A stretch of 64,000 nt of DNA, taken from NCBI GenBank assembly GCA_030613785.1, contig JAUWLF010000008.1, positions 1 through 64,000 of the forward strand, in the 5' to 3' direction. This DNA is from Chloroflexota bacterium (GTDB lineage: Bacteria > Chloroflexota > Anaerolineae > UBA7937 > B3-Chlor). Both the position numbers and the translations under genes were made by a program. Positions 42,258 to 50,922 of this stretch are shown here, piece after piece (positions within the stretch are counted from its first letter, which is position 1; every line of letters begins with the position of its first letter). The notes under the pieces are model-generated. The model did not search any database. It was not told the origin of the DNA and was given only the letters and a program-made list of their open reading frames with translations.

Positions 42258-43250
42258 TCATCCTTCCTCTCGTTTGTCGAGCTTGGCCCGCAGTCTCCCG
42301 AACTGGGCGAGGCCAAACATCGAGCCGAGAGTTCGCATGCTCTTGAGGTCCTCCATGGCTTCGGCTGCTGCTTCCTCCTCCCGAGTCCCTTTGCCCGCCA
42401 GCCACCGACTGCGCGAGTCCACTAGCTCGCCAAAGAGCTCTTCCCATGTGTCAGCATCGGCTGCGGTGAGTCTCTCTTGTAGCTCCCTTAGGCTGCCAAT
42501 GTAGCGGTCAATCCAGCGAGAGATGTTCTCTGAGTTGGCGAGACATATCGCACGGCTTGCTTCGGGGTCCGTAGACGGCAGCTCAGAGGCTCGCCAGAAG
42601 GTAGGTCCTGGGAGCCTCTTCAGGTCTCTCGAAGAAGGTGCCTGAACGGTGGTCATTAGCAAGGCGGAGGAGAGCATGAGAGGCAGGTGTTCGACGCCCG
42701 CAACCTGACCGTCGTGCTCGGCGACGTCCAGGAAGAAAGGTTGTGCGCCCAGCGTTCGGACCATACTGGTCACCAACTCTACCGCCGCTGGGTGGGCTTT
42801 GGCTGAAGGCACAATGCAATAGGTGGCGCCCACGAAAAGATCCGCTGTGGCCGCCTCCGCATCTCCCTTGTCTTGGCCGACCACGGGATGGCCGCCTACG
42901 AAGTGCACAGTGTCAGGCAGCAACTCATCGGCCCATCTCAGAACATCTCCCTTGACAGTCGAGGTATCGGTGAGAACGCAATTGGGCGCCAGGTAGGGTG
43001 CCGTCGCTTCGAGTATCTCCTTGATCGCCGCCACTGGCGTGGCGATGATTATCAGTTCCGCATCCTCAATGGCGGAAATCAGATTCCTTTCCCATCTATC
43101 GACGGCACCCGCCTTCTGGGCCTTTCTGGAGACGGAACTGTCACGGTCGTGACCTACGACGTTGAAATCGGGCTCCGCCTTCCGCAGGCCCAGGCCGATA
43201 GAGGAGCCGATGAGGCCCAATCCGATGATGGTAACTTTTGGTTCAGTCAT
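42258..43250 (-). CDS. tyrA: Prephenate dehydrogenase
   Basis: 330 residues. NAD-binding IIGLGLIGSSIGLGLRK opens the protein; TDTSTVKGDVLRWADE, HFVGGHPVVGQDKGDAEAA (catalytic His and substrate loop) and HDGQVAGVEHLP follow in family order. It oxidatively decarboxylates prephenate to 4-hydroxyphenylpyruvate in tyrosine synthesis. GGGAGG stands 5 nt before the ATG. No chorismate mutase or ACT domain is fused. Neighbours (HD protein, site-2 protease) are not aromatic-pathway genes. Confidence 0.92.
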   Translation of the reverse strand: MTEPKVTIIGLGLIGSSIGLGLRKAEPDFNVVGHDRDSSVSRKAQKAGAVDRWERNLISAIEDAELIIIATPVAAIKEILEATAPYLAPNCVLTDTSTVKGDVLRWADELLPDTVHFVGGHPVVGQDKGDAEAATADLFVGATYCIVPSAKAHPAAVELVTSMVRTLGAQPFFLDVAEHDGQVAGVEHLPLMLSSALLMTTVQAPSSRDLKRLPGPTFWRASELPSTDPEASRAICLANSENISRWIDRYIGSLRELQERLTAADADTWEELFGELVDSRSRWLAGKGTREEEAAAEAMEDLKSMRTLGSMFGLAQFGRLRAKLDKREEG

Positions 43251-43278
43251 CCAAACCTCCCGAGTGGCACACTGCCAC

Positions 43279-43806
43279 CTAATTGACTCTGTCCGCAGCC
43301 TGTAGCGCTGTCAGCAGCTTGAGTTTTTTCGTTGGAGCTTTGATCTCTCCGAGTTCGTCCTCATGATGGGCGATGAGCCACACAACCTCAGGTGAACAGC
43401 CCGCCTCTCTAGCCATCTCCGCCCCCAGGGCATGATGTTCTCTGTGAACGTACAGGGGATAGGCCCACGTTCCAGGCTCTCCCTCTATCCTCTCCCAAAG
43501 CTGGGGGGCAAGAGTCTTGGTCAATACTGCGAGCACTCGATGCCAGACCAGCACCGGCCCCACCGTTTTCCCCACGTCGTGTAGCAAGGCGGCCTCTAGC
43601 AGCGACGTTGCAGTGTGCCCGGTTTCTCGCAGCGCGCGGAACACGCTCAAGCAGTGGTGCTGATCCATCGAAGACATGCTGTGAAACAACTCCAACTGCG
43701 CTGGTGGCAAGTGCTCCTTCAGGCGGTCAGTGTTCTGACGACTGAGGCCGGCTCCAAGAGCCAAGGCGAATTGGCGCACACGATAACGGGCCCCCAAGAC
43801 GCTCAC
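43279..43806 (-). CDS. HD-domain phosphohydrolase-like protein
   Basis: 175 residues. ALLHDVGKT gives the HD metal pair; HREHHALGAEMAREAG and AHHEDE supply further histidines, matching the HDIG-type hydrolases that cleave nucleotide or cyclic dinucleotide phosphates. A GTGA overlap joins it to the site-2 protease gene upstream, so the two are translationally coupled. Substrate unknown. Confidence 0.8.
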   Translation of the reverse strand: MSVLGARYRVRQFALALGAGLSRQNTDRLKEHLPPAQLELFHSMSSMDQHHCLSVFRALRETGHTATSLLEAALLHDVGKTVGPVLVWHRVLAVLTKTLAPQLWERIEGEPGTWAYPLYVHREHHALGAEMAREAGCSPEVVWLIAHHEDELGEIKAPTKKLKLLTALQAADRVN

Positions 43807-44456
43807 ACTCCCAGTATCAAGCGTCTAAGCAGCAGATACGGATAATAGACGACAAAGCTAAACAGAGGTATGAACCGATTGCCTATGATCACCAGGAGAA
43901 GTATCATGGGCCCGTATCGTTCGTAACGCGCCATAGCATATGACCAGCGATAAGCCCAGGGAGCCCTGATGCTACCCAAGACGCCCATCAGCACGCCGTA
44001 CCCATCGAGCGGGGGCAGAGGTAGGAGGTTGAAGATCGCCAGTCCGATATTGACCATGGAGACGATGAACAGAAGCTCCAGCAAGAAGTTGGGAAGGAGC
44101 GTCGCACCCATCCTGAAGGGGATGGCTAGCAAGGCGGCGGTCGCCAAGTTGGCTGAGGGACCGGCGAGGGACACGATGCCCATGCCAACTCGGGGCCCAT
44201 ATCGCAATCTGTAGGGGTCGACGGGCACCGGCTTTCCCCAACCGATTCCAAAGCCAGTGGCGGCAGTTATCAATATCATCAGCGTGCCCAAGGGGTCCAG
44301 GTGTACTATAGGATTCAGGGACACGCGGCCGAGGCTCTTCGCTGTGGGGTCGCCCAGTTCTGCAGCCACCCATGCATGACAGCATTCGTGAACATCAATG
44401 GCGATCAGCACAGCGATGATGATGATAATCAGGCGGGGCAAGTCTAAGGCAAACAT
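43803..44456 (-). CDS. Site-2 protease family (M50) membrane metalloprotease
   Basis: 217 residues with five to six hydrophobic segments. HECCHAW (23-29) is the zinc-binding HExxH and NLLPLPPLDGYG is the second conserved motif with the third ligand aspartate. GWGKPVPVDP between them is typical of the short SpoIVFB/rhomboid-like S2P subgroup without PDZ domain. It should cut membrane proteins within the bilayer. First gene of the S2P-HD-tyrA-GIY operon; TATAAT at 44503-44498 on this strand may belong to its promoter. Confidence 0.88.
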   Translation of the reverse strand: MFALDLPRLIIIIIAVLIAIDVHECCHAWVAAELGDPTAKSLGRVSLNPIVHLDPLGTLMILITAATGFGIGWGKPVPVDPYRLRYGPRVGMGIVSLAGPSANLATAALLAIPFRMGATLLPNFLLELLFIVSMVNIGLAIFNLLPLPPLDGYGVLMGVLGSIRAPWAYRWSYAMARYERYGPMILLLVIIGNRFIPLFSFVVYYPYLLLRRLILGV

Positions 44457-44510
44457 GGACCGTGCAAACTCCTTGACTTTCGATTTGTGGTCATGATATT
44501 ATAGCATGAT

Positions 44511-44539
44511 TTCGGGCCAATAGAAACCTGTGGCCCGAA
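44511..44539. promoter_or_regulatory. 9-bp inverted repeat between divergent promoters
   Basis: TTCGGGCCA (44511-44519) and TGGCCCGAA (44531-44539) are perfect complements around an 11-nt centre, placed between the divergent S2P and DUF951 genes and next to both -10 regions (TATAAT minus strand, TACAAT plus strand). As neither gene ends here it is not a terminator; a shared operator is plausible. Confidence 0.4.
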
Positions 44540-44587
44540 GGCCAATTGTGTGGTACAATAAGGAGTTGTTGAGGAGTAACCACCGGT

Positions 44588-44806
44588 ATGGTGATGGAGA
44601 TCCATCTGAACGATGTCGTTCGATTGCGGAAGAAGCATCCCTGCGGCAACTACGACTGGCGCGTGGTGCGTGTTGGTGCCGACATTGGCATTCAATGTCT
44701 GCAATGTGGGCGTAGGGTTCTGCTGCCGAGGCGCGTTTTCGAGAAGCGAGTGAAGGCTTTCGTGTCCCAATGGAGAGTGTCTTCTTCTGTGGGGCACGAA
44801 TCATGA
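44588..44806 (+). CDS. DUF951 family protein
   Basis: 72 residues with the family pattern [50 protein letters not shown], including the cysteine pair CLQC and HPCG that may bind zinc. Small nucleic-acid-binding role suspected for the family, not proven. The stop overlaps the start of the next MFS gene (ATGA). Confidence 0.88.
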   Translation: MVMEIHLNDVVRLRKKHPCGNYDWRVVRVGADIGIQCLQCGRRVLLPRRVFEKRVKAFVSQWRVSSSVGHES

Positions 44807-46131
44807 GTCAAGATAGAACTTTCGCGGCCGTCGTCAGAAACAGGAACTTCTTCGTCCTCTGGATGGCGCAGATCCTCTCGCAGACGGCTCAGAACGGCAT
44901 CCATTTCGTCCAACTGGTGCTTATTGAGACCCTCACTCGTTCCACCGCGCACATGGCTGTGATGATACTGTCTTTCAGCCTGCCCGCGGTTCTGCTCAGC
45001 TCTGTGGCTGGAATAGCGGTTGATCGCCTATCCAACAAGCGCGTCATGCTGGCAAGCAACGCCATCCGAGTGCTTACCGTTACCACATACATCGTGGTGC
45101 TCAACCAGCTCGGAGGGTGGTCGCTGCTGATGGTCATCTACGCCGTCACCTTTATCTCGTCGGCTGTCGGCCAGTTCTTTGCGCCAGCTGAGGCAACCAC
45201 TATCCCCTTGCTGGTGGGGGAGGAACGGCTGCTGACGGCCAACGCCCTCTTCAATCTCACCCTCGTTGCGACCCAGGTGGTGGGGTTGGTGATCGTGGCT
45301 CCGCTGACGATCAAGGTGCTGGGGATAAAGGGTGCCTTTGGCACAATGGCCTTGATGTACCTGGGTGCCTCGATACTGCTGTCGCGTTTACCTCGTGACA
45401 AGCCCAAGCTTATCGTTGAAGCCGGAGCCTCCATGGTGAGAACGGCTTGGGAAGAGCTGCGAGAGGGATGGCGATATGTGGCCAGCAACCGGCCCATCCT
45501 CATCGCTTTGAGTCAATTGACCATGACCACCAGCCTGTTGATGATGATGGCTATGATCGCCCCGGGCTACGCCAGTCGCGTGCTGGGCATGATGCCTGAG
45601 GACGCAATCCTGGTGTTCGCCCCAGCAGGCGTGGGTATGCTGGTGAACACCTTCCTGGTAGGGCGCTTCGGGTACAAGTTCCGCAGAGAAGTGATGTCCA
45701 GCCTGGGATTCTCGGCCATGGTTGTGACGCTGTTTGGCTTTGGGCTAGCGGGCTTTGACCTACCCGTGTGGGCAATGATTCCCAGAGTGCCCACTGTTAT
45801 GTTCTTGTCCTTTAGTTTAGGAGCGGCGATATCTCTGGTGGTCATACCGTCGGAGACGCTTCTCCAAGAGAAATCGCCGCCCGAGCTGAGAGGCCGGGTC
45901 ATCGCCGTATACTTTCTATTGGCCAACCTGGTAGCCATACCAGTCATGCTAATGGTGGGGACCACGGCGGACCAAATAGGCATCCCTCAGGTTATCATGG
46001 GCGTTGTGCTCTTGCTGGTGGTCATTGCGGCCACGACTACATATCAAGCCTTCAAGTTCCGCACCGTAGCCGGAGGCATCTTTGATGCTGGCACAGCGAT
46101 TGAATACTATTCCCACTCAGGGGATGACTAG
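44803..46131 (+). CDS. MFS transporter (enterobactin-exporter-like)
   Basis: About 442 residues from ATG 44803, which overlaps the DUF951 stop; the upstream ATG at 44770 would extend into DUF951. Twelve hydrophobic segments are visible, opening with [21 protein letters not shown] as in the MFS_3/EntS-like group, with the [14 protein letters not shown] loop after helix 2. Probably exports a small molecule. The next gene, a phosphodiesterase, begins 14 nt later in the same operon. Confidence 0.88.
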   Translation: MSQDRTFAAVVRNRNFFVLWMAQILSQTAQNGIHFVQLVLIETLTRSTAHMAVMILSFSLPAVLLSSVAGIAVDRLSNKRVMLASNAIRVLTVTTYIVVLNQLGGWSLLMVIYAVTFISSAVGQFFAPAEATTIPLLVGEERLLTANALFNLTLVATQVVGLVIVAPLTIKVLGIKGAFGTMALMYLGASILLSRLPRDKPKLIVEAGASMVRTAWEELREGWRYVASNRPILIALSQLTMTTSLLMMMAMIAPGYASRVLGMMPEDAILVFAPAGVGMLVNTFLVGRFGYKFRREVMSSLGFSAMVVTLFGFGLAGFDLPVWAMIPRVPTVMFLSFSLGAAISLVVIPSETLLQEKSPPELRGRVIAVYFLLANLVAIPVMLMVGTTADQIGIPQVIMGVVLLLVVIAATTTYQAFKFRTVAGGIFDAGTAIEYYSHSGDD

Positions 46132-46145
46132 ATAGCGAGGAAAAC

Positions 46146-47816
46146 ATGGGTTCAGATACGAAGGTGCTGGTCATAGGCCTGGATGGCGTCCCGTTGAGCC
46201 TCATCCAATCCTGGGCTGACGAGGGTAGGCTGCCCACTTTACGGCGACTCATGGAACAGGGAGCTGTGGGGCAGTTGAGATCTACCGTACCTCCCACCTC
46301 TGGACCTTCTTGGTCCACTTTCATGACCGGCAAGAACCCTGGCAAGACAGGGATATACGATTTTCTCTATCGTCGGGAAGACAGCTACATCTTCCCACCA
46401 GTGAACGCCAGCAGGCGAGATGGCCTTACGGTCTGGAAACTCCTCAGTGACCAAGGCAAGAAGGTGGGGATAGTGAACGTGCCCATGTCCTACCCAGTGG
46501 AGGAAGTCAATGGCTATATGGTCAGCGGGTGGATGACACCCTATTCCGCCCAGGACTTCACCTTTCCGCCTGATCTATGGCGAGAGTTGAAGGAGAGAAT
46601 CGGGTACTACACCATATATCCCACGGAGACCTTCTCCGAGGCTCGTCGTGACAGCTTCCTCGCGGCTTGCGACGAGCTGTTGGACCAGCGAGCCAAGACT
46701 GCCCTCTACCTGATGGACAGGTATCCTACCGACTTCTTCATGCTCGTCATCTTCGACACCGACCGCATCCTACACCAGTTGTGGCATTATCTGGATCCAG
46801 GGCATCCGTGGCGAGAGCCTGGAGATGGTACAGACCAGAGCGGAGCCGTCGTTAGGTACTTCGAGAGGTTGGACGAGAAAGTGGGGGAGATAGTCAACAG
46901 GGCCGATGAGGATACGCTGGTCATCGTCCTCTCCGACCACGGCATGGGACCTGCCCACAAATTCATCGTCCTTAACAACTGGCTCCTGGAAACCGGGCTA
47001 CTGCGACTGAAACGCGACCCCTTCAGGCTTCTCAAGCATCAGGTCTTCAAGCTGGGCTTCACGTTGCGCAATGTCCACCGTATCGCTGACAAGATCGGCC
47101 TGGCTAAACATGCCGAGTACAAAGGCCTCTACTCACTGGACTACTTGATGAAACTCGTGTTCCTATCCTTCTTGGATGTGGACTGGTCCCGCTCCAAAGC
47201 CTACTCCTTCGGCCGTCACCTGGGCTCAATCTACATCAATGTCAAGGGCAGGGAGCCTGGGGGAATCGTGGAGCCAGGGGAGGAATACGAGGAGGTGCGG
47301 GATGAGGTCATCCGCCTGGCTCGAGAGTTCGTCGATCCACAGACGGGAGAGCCCCTCATCGGCGAGATCCTCAAGAGAGAGGACACCTATCATGGCCCGT
47401 ATCTCGACCAAGCGCCGGATCTCATTCTCCGACCACGGGATGAGAGGAACATTTTCTTCGGGTTGGCGGACTTTGGCTCCAACAACACCGTGGACACCGT
47501 CTACCGATACTCTGGCATGCACCGCGACTATGGTCTCCTCATGATGAGCGGTAAGGGTGTGAGGAAGGGCGCCAGGATCGAAGGTGCGGGCATCGAGGAT
47601 CTGGCTCCCACGATTCTCTACGCCATGGGATCGCCCATTCCTCAGGACATGGACGGGAGCCCCTTGACCGAGGTCTTCACCGAGGAATACAGGACACAAG
47701 TCCCCGTGCTCTGTGGCGAGGAGGGGTCCTCGAGGGAGGTCTGCGACCCAGGGTACACCGAAGAGGCAGAGGAAGAGATCAAGGAACGGCTGAAGGGTCT
47801 GGGGTATCTGGGCTAG
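46146..47816 (+). CDS. Type I phosphodiesterase / nucleotide pyrophosphatase-like (alkaline phosphatase superfamily)
   Basis: 556 residues, no signal peptide. VIGLDGVPLSL holds the first metal-binding aspartate (D13), TVPPTSGPSWSTFMTGKNPGKTGI the nucleophile region, FDTDRILHQLWH and LSDHGMGPAHKF further metal ligands. This is the cytoplasmic Chloroflexota/archaeal branch of the superfamily, of unknown phosphoester or sulfate-ester substrate. It ends by sharing CTAG with the opposing AcnX small-subunit gene, so the two convergent genes overlap by 4 nt. Confidence 0.85.
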   Translation: MGSDTKVLVIGLDGVPLSLIQSWADEGRLPTLRRLMEQGAVGQLRSTVPPTSGPSWSTFMTGKNPGKTGIYDFLYRREDSYIFPPVNASRRDGLTVWKLLSDQGKKVGIVNVPMSYPVEEVNGYMVSGWMTPYSAQDFTFPPDLWRELKERIGYYTIYPTETFSEARRDSFLAACDELLDQRAKTALYLMDRYPTDFFMLVIFDTDRILHQLWHYLDPGHPWREPGDGTDQSGAVVRYFERLDEKVGEIVNRADEDTLVIVLSDHGMGPAHKFIVLNNWLLETGLLRLKRDPFRLLKHQVFKLGFTLRNVHRIADKIGLAKHAEYKGLYSLDYLMKLVFLSFLDVDWSRSKAYSFGRHLGSIYINVKGREPGGIVEPGEEYEEVRDEVIRLAREFVDPQTGEPLIGEILKREDTYHGPYLDQAPDLILRPRDERNIFFGLADFGSNNTVDTVYRYSGMHRDYGLLMMSGKGVRKGARIEGAGIEDLAPTILYAMGSPIPQDMDGSPLTEVFTEEYRTQVPVLCGEEGSSREVCDPGYTEEAEEEIKERLKGLGYLG

Positions 47817-48214
47817 CTTCGTTGCGCTGGGCGCACAACCTCCACCGTGTCCCCATTGATGGTCACTTCGTCCCCCGTCTGTATCTGAGAGAGATCGATG
47901 CTGTCCACCATGGGTATCTCGGAGATGATGGCGCCCACTGCCACAACAGCCTCGCTTCGAGCGTTGATGATTCCTGCCGGGGCCAGGCCCTCTTTGCGAA
48001 GACGGTAGAGGGTGTACGAGCCGACGGTGCTGCCCTTGCCTCTGGGAAAGACCAGGATTGTGCCAGCGATGCAATGTCCCTCTAGCTCATGACCTGGCTC
48101 GATGACCACGCCGGTCTCTGGATCGACGCCGCCGAAGAAGCCTAACGGTTCATGGGAGACCAGTGCCTCTCCCTCCGCTCGTGCCTCCTTGATCGCTCTG
48201 CCGATCAGTTTCAC
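47813..48214 (-). CDS. AcnX small subunit (DUF126), phosphomevalonate dehydratase-type
   Basis: 133 residues from the GTG at 48214, chosen because it makes a GTGA overlap with the large subunit and gives the usual opening KLIGRAIKEARAEGEALV. EPLGFFGGVDPETG and PRGKGSTVGSYTLY (with the active-site serine near residue 62) define the swivel domain that completes the aconitase-X active site. With the large subunit it dehydrates 5-phosphomevalonate in the archaeal-type mevalonate pathway, or a hydroxyproline-type substrate in other clades. Tight linkage to ubiD favours the former. Confidence 0.88.
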   Translation of the reverse strand: MKLIGRAIKEARAEGEALVSHEPLGFFGGVDPETGVVIEPGHELEGHCIAGTILVFPRGKGSTVGSYTLYRLRKEGLAPAGIINARSEAVVAVGAIISEIPMVDSIDLSQIQTGDEVTINGDTVEVVRPAQRS

Positions 48215-49422
48215 CCCGGCCATCTCCCCTTGACGGCGGCCTCGACGCAGCGGTGTAGGGGACCGAACCGCACTTCCAGGTGGTGGTGTCCGTGGAGATA
48301 GAATGCTGCCTTTGCGGAATTGGTGGCCACCGTACTCAATCCCATCTCTTGCACAGGGGCACCTATGAGGCACGCATCGGCGACGACCTGACCGCCTGAG
48401 CGTTCTATCGTTTCGACGAGCCCCCTGATCCTGGCCTCGCCAAGCACCGCCCGCGCGGTGGTGATCCACAACTTGGCCCTTGTCGGTCTCCCTCCCAGCA
48501 GTGCAGCCACCTGCGCCAGCTCCCGCAGCGAGGCGTGAGGACAGCCGATCCAGACCAGATCGATCTCCTGGGCTGTGCCGTCCAGCGCTTCGTATCCCTC
48601 GTCGAGACCCTCGACGATTACGGGTACTGCATCATCGGCCAGGACGGTGTGCGCGTTCGCCTCGGGCGTGATTCCTTCGATGTGGTACAGGGCCACGGCA
48701 CCACTGGCCGCCATAGCGGCGCCCAGCGCCTTCAACTCCTCCGGTCCTGGCTTGCCGGGCGAATCGATCCGGAAGTAAGGTATTGCATCCTCTACCTCCC
48801 TGCCCACGATGTAGCCTAACGCGCCAAAATCCGCAACGGATTCGAGTGCGCAGTTGACTTGTACCAGATGGCGAGCCTGGCGGTTCTTCTCCAGGTGAAG
48901 GCCGTACTTGGCTGTGCGTCCCGTGATCGCTGCGGCTAGGGCGCTGGGGCCACCCTCGCGGTTGGTGCGCGCGCCAAGCACCGAGTTAGCGTAGCTCACT
49001 GCTGATGACTCGCTCCAGGCGATGTGCTGGCCGAGATCGGGGCGATTCCCCACCAGATATGGCGTACAAGAGCAACTTGGAACGATGCCCATGACGCGGT
49101 AGGCGTCGATGATCTTCAACTGGCACTGGGCGTACTCTTCCGGGACGCCCAGTTGTTCCCAGGCCTCAAGGTCCATTCCCGCTGGGTTGAGGGTCGTTGG
49201 CACTCTCACTCGGGCGCCTTGCTCTGCCCATTCCTGGATGAACTCCAAGCCTGCCTGACCCAGATTGCCGTAGCTGACGCCTGCTACCTGCACACTGGCC
49301 ACAGGCACCAGTCCTTCGGCCGCGTAGATCTTTCCCAGAGCGACCAAGATCTCCATCGCTCTCTTGGTGGCCGGGCCATAGTCCCCGGCCAACATCGCTT
49401 CTTCCTCAACTGTCAGGCGCAT
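48211..49422 (-). CDS. AcnX large subunit (DUF521), phosphomevalonate dehydratase-type
   Basis: 403 residues. Cysteines for an Fe-S cluster are in place: CSC (117/119) in PSCSCTPYLVGN, C294 in WIGCPHASL and C351 in DACLIGAP. WSESSAVSYANSVLGARTNREGG is the family core. With the DUF126 subunit it forms aconitase X, a dehydratase. In archaea this pair converts phosphomevalonate to trans-anhydromevalonate phosphate. It begins 9 nt after ubiD and overlaps the small subunit, so the three form one operon. Confidence 0.9.
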   Translation of the reverse strand: MRLTVEEEAMLAGDYGPATKRAMEILVALGKIYAAEGLVPVASVQVAGVSYGNLGQAGLEFIQEWAEQGARVRVPTTLNPAGMDLEAWEQLGVPEEYAQCQLKIIDAYRVMGIVPSCSCTPYLVGNRPDLGQHIAWSESSAVSYANSVLGARTNREGGPSALAAAITGRTAKYGLHLEKNRQARHLVQVNCALESVADFGALGYIVGREVEDAIPYFRIDSPGKPGPEELKALGAAMAASGAVALYHIEGITPEANAHTVLADDAVPVIVEGLDEGYEALDGTAQEIDLVWIGCPHASLRELAQVAALLGGRPTRAKLWITTARAVLGEARIRGLVETIERSGGQVVADACLIGAPVQEMGLSTVATNSAKAAFYLHGHHHLEVRFGPLHRCVEAAVKGRWPG

Positions 49423-49431
49423 GAGACTTCG

Positions 49432-50745
49432 CTACTTCCCATAGCTGATTCTCTTGAAGGTCTCTCTCTCCTCCGGAGATCGCAGCGCGCCCGTTGGGGT
49501 GCGCCAGGGGATGGTGGCGTCCAGCCCCATCTTTGTGGTACGGGTCTTCTTCCCAGAGAAGTGGATAGCCGAGGGGTCAAGGGAGCTGCCAGGCTGATCC
49601 TCGCGGACGATGAGGTCGGTGTGCGCTTGAAATCGGGTGGCAATGGCCCACTCGACATCATGGGGATCATAGATGTCTATGTCCTCGTCAACCACGACCA
49701 CGTGCTTGAGCGAGGAGTGGCCTCGGAAAGCAGCCTCAACGGCCCTCCGGCCGTCATCGGTCTCTCTCTTGTCGACTTGAACGACGGCATGCAACCAGGA
49801 AGCGCCGCCGTGTGTGAGGAGCACATTCAGGCAGTGACATCTCTTACTCACCTCGGTGTAGATGGTGGGTTCCCGCGGCAGCCCCATCAGCAGCTTGTGC
49901 TCCCGTCCACCTGGTAGCAACGCCTGGTATATGGGATCGGCCCGATGGGTCACACGCGTGATCTCGATAATGTGTCCCTCGCGGACGACGTCCATGGTTC
50001 CCGTCAGGTCGAGAAAGGGGCCTTCCGGTGCCCTTGCACTGGTGATTCGACCCTCAAGGACGAACTCCGTTTCAGCGGGGACTTGCAGATCCACGCTCAG
50101 GCACTTCACCAGGGGTGTTGTCCGGAGGGCGTTAGCGATGCTGAACTCGTCTACGTCCGGAGGGGGAGACATGGCGGCAGCCAGAAGAACCGGCAGCGAG
50201 TTTCCGATGCAGACAGCGACCTCCAGATCGCCTTCAGTCTTGCCCAGCGCGGTCTCAGTCCCACGACTCTCAACTATGCGGGCCACGAGCTGGCGGGGAC
50301 CGATCTGCAGCAGACGGTGGATGGAGACATTACGGCCACATTCGGGGTCTTTGATGACTGCGACTCCCGCTGTGACGTAGGGGCCTCCATCCAGGGGCAG
50401 GTGGGTCAGGATGGGCAACTGATCCAGGTTCACCTGTTCTTCAACGACCTCCTGACAGATGCCTGCCTCCAAGATATCAGGGGGCCGCGGACTAGCCAGG
50501 GCCCCGCTGAGGGCGAGAAGCAACCGGTCCGCGTCTACTCCCAGATCGAGGGCGAAGTTCTCACGTGCCCCGCAGAGGCCGGCCACGACTCGACAGTCAC
50601 GACCCCCTACTCTCTCGAAGAGGACGGGCCGCTCCCCGAGGTTGTGGATGACCGTAGCCATCTCCAGGTAGGGGTCAACCTCCCGCTGAATGGTCACCAA
50701 CCGGCCGCTGTCTCTCGCTTTCTCCAGGAACGATCTCAAGCTCAT
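49432..50745 (-). CDS. ubiD: UbiD-family decarboxylase, probable anhydromevalonate-phosphate decarboxylase
   Basis: 437 residues, GGAGGA just upstream of the ATG. The prenyl-FMN-dependent active site shows FVLEGRI (E231) and APEGPFLDLTG (E241); PILTHLPLDGGPYVTAGV and LLMGLPREPTIY are general UbiD motifs. UbiD enzymes decarboxylate alpha,beta-unsaturated acids. Next to AcnX subunits it matches the archaeal decarboxylase that makes isopentenyl phosphate from anhydromevalonate phosphate. The prenyltransferase UbiX that makes its cofactor is not in this window. Aromatic-acid decarboxylation is the main alternative. Confidence 0.88.
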   Translation of the reverse strand: MSLRSFLEKARDSGRLVTIQREVDPYLEMATVIHNLGERPVLFERVGGRDCRVVAGLCGARENFALDLGVDADRLLLALSGALASPRPPDILEAGICQEVVEEQVNLDQLPILTHLPLDGGPYVTAGVAVIKDPECGRNVSIHRLLQIGPRQLVARIVESRGTETALGKTEGDLEVAVCIGNSLPVLLAAAMSPPPDVDEFSIANALRTTPLVKCLSVDLQVPAETEFVLEGRITSARAPEGPFLDLTGTMDVVREGHIIEITRVTHRADPIYQALLPGGREHKLLMGLPREPTIYTEVSKRCHCLNVLLTHGGASWLHAVVQVDKRETDDGRRAVEAAFRGHSSLKHVVVVDEDIDIYDPHDVEWAIATRFQAHTDLIVREDQPGSSLDPSAIHFSGKKTRTTKMGLDATIPWRTPTGALRSPEERETFKRISYGK

Positions 50746-50797
50746 CTCGTTCTATCCTCCACCAAGCACGTCCCTCGATGGCAGGGGTCATTCCCCC

Positions 50798-50810
50798 GAC
50801 CTCGGAGGTC
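50798..50810. repeat. Dispersed palindrome GACCTCGGAGGTC (copy in the ubiD leader)
   Basis: One of three copies of the same palindrome in this window; the others are at 59093-59105 and 59111-59122. It lies between the predicted ubiD promoter and the ubiD start codon. Confidence 0.6.
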
Positions 50811-50852
50811 TCTTTGCACTAATCCCCAGATCTTGTGCGCTCCCTATTCTTG

Positions 50853-50861
50853 ATTATACCA
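50853..50861 (-). promoter_or_regulatory. Extended -10 promoter for the ubiD operon
   Basis: Minus-strand TGGTATAAT (50861-50853) has the TGn extension and a perfect -10; no good -35 is seen at 17 bp. The leader to the ubiD ATG would be about 100 nt and contains the GACCTCGGAGGTC palindrome plus a GGGG-6-CCCC hairpin. Confidence 0.5.
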
Positions 50862-50922
50862 GAACTTGCGCAGTTGGCAGCCAAACGCCCGTTGAGCGGT
50901 GTCCTGACCCGTCGAAGGTAGG

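Noticed and set aside
47813-48469. Longer frame upstream of the DUF126 gene (218 codons)
   Set aside because: The extra 85 residues overlap the AcnX large subunit in another frame and lack family similarity; the GTGA overlap start explains the data better.
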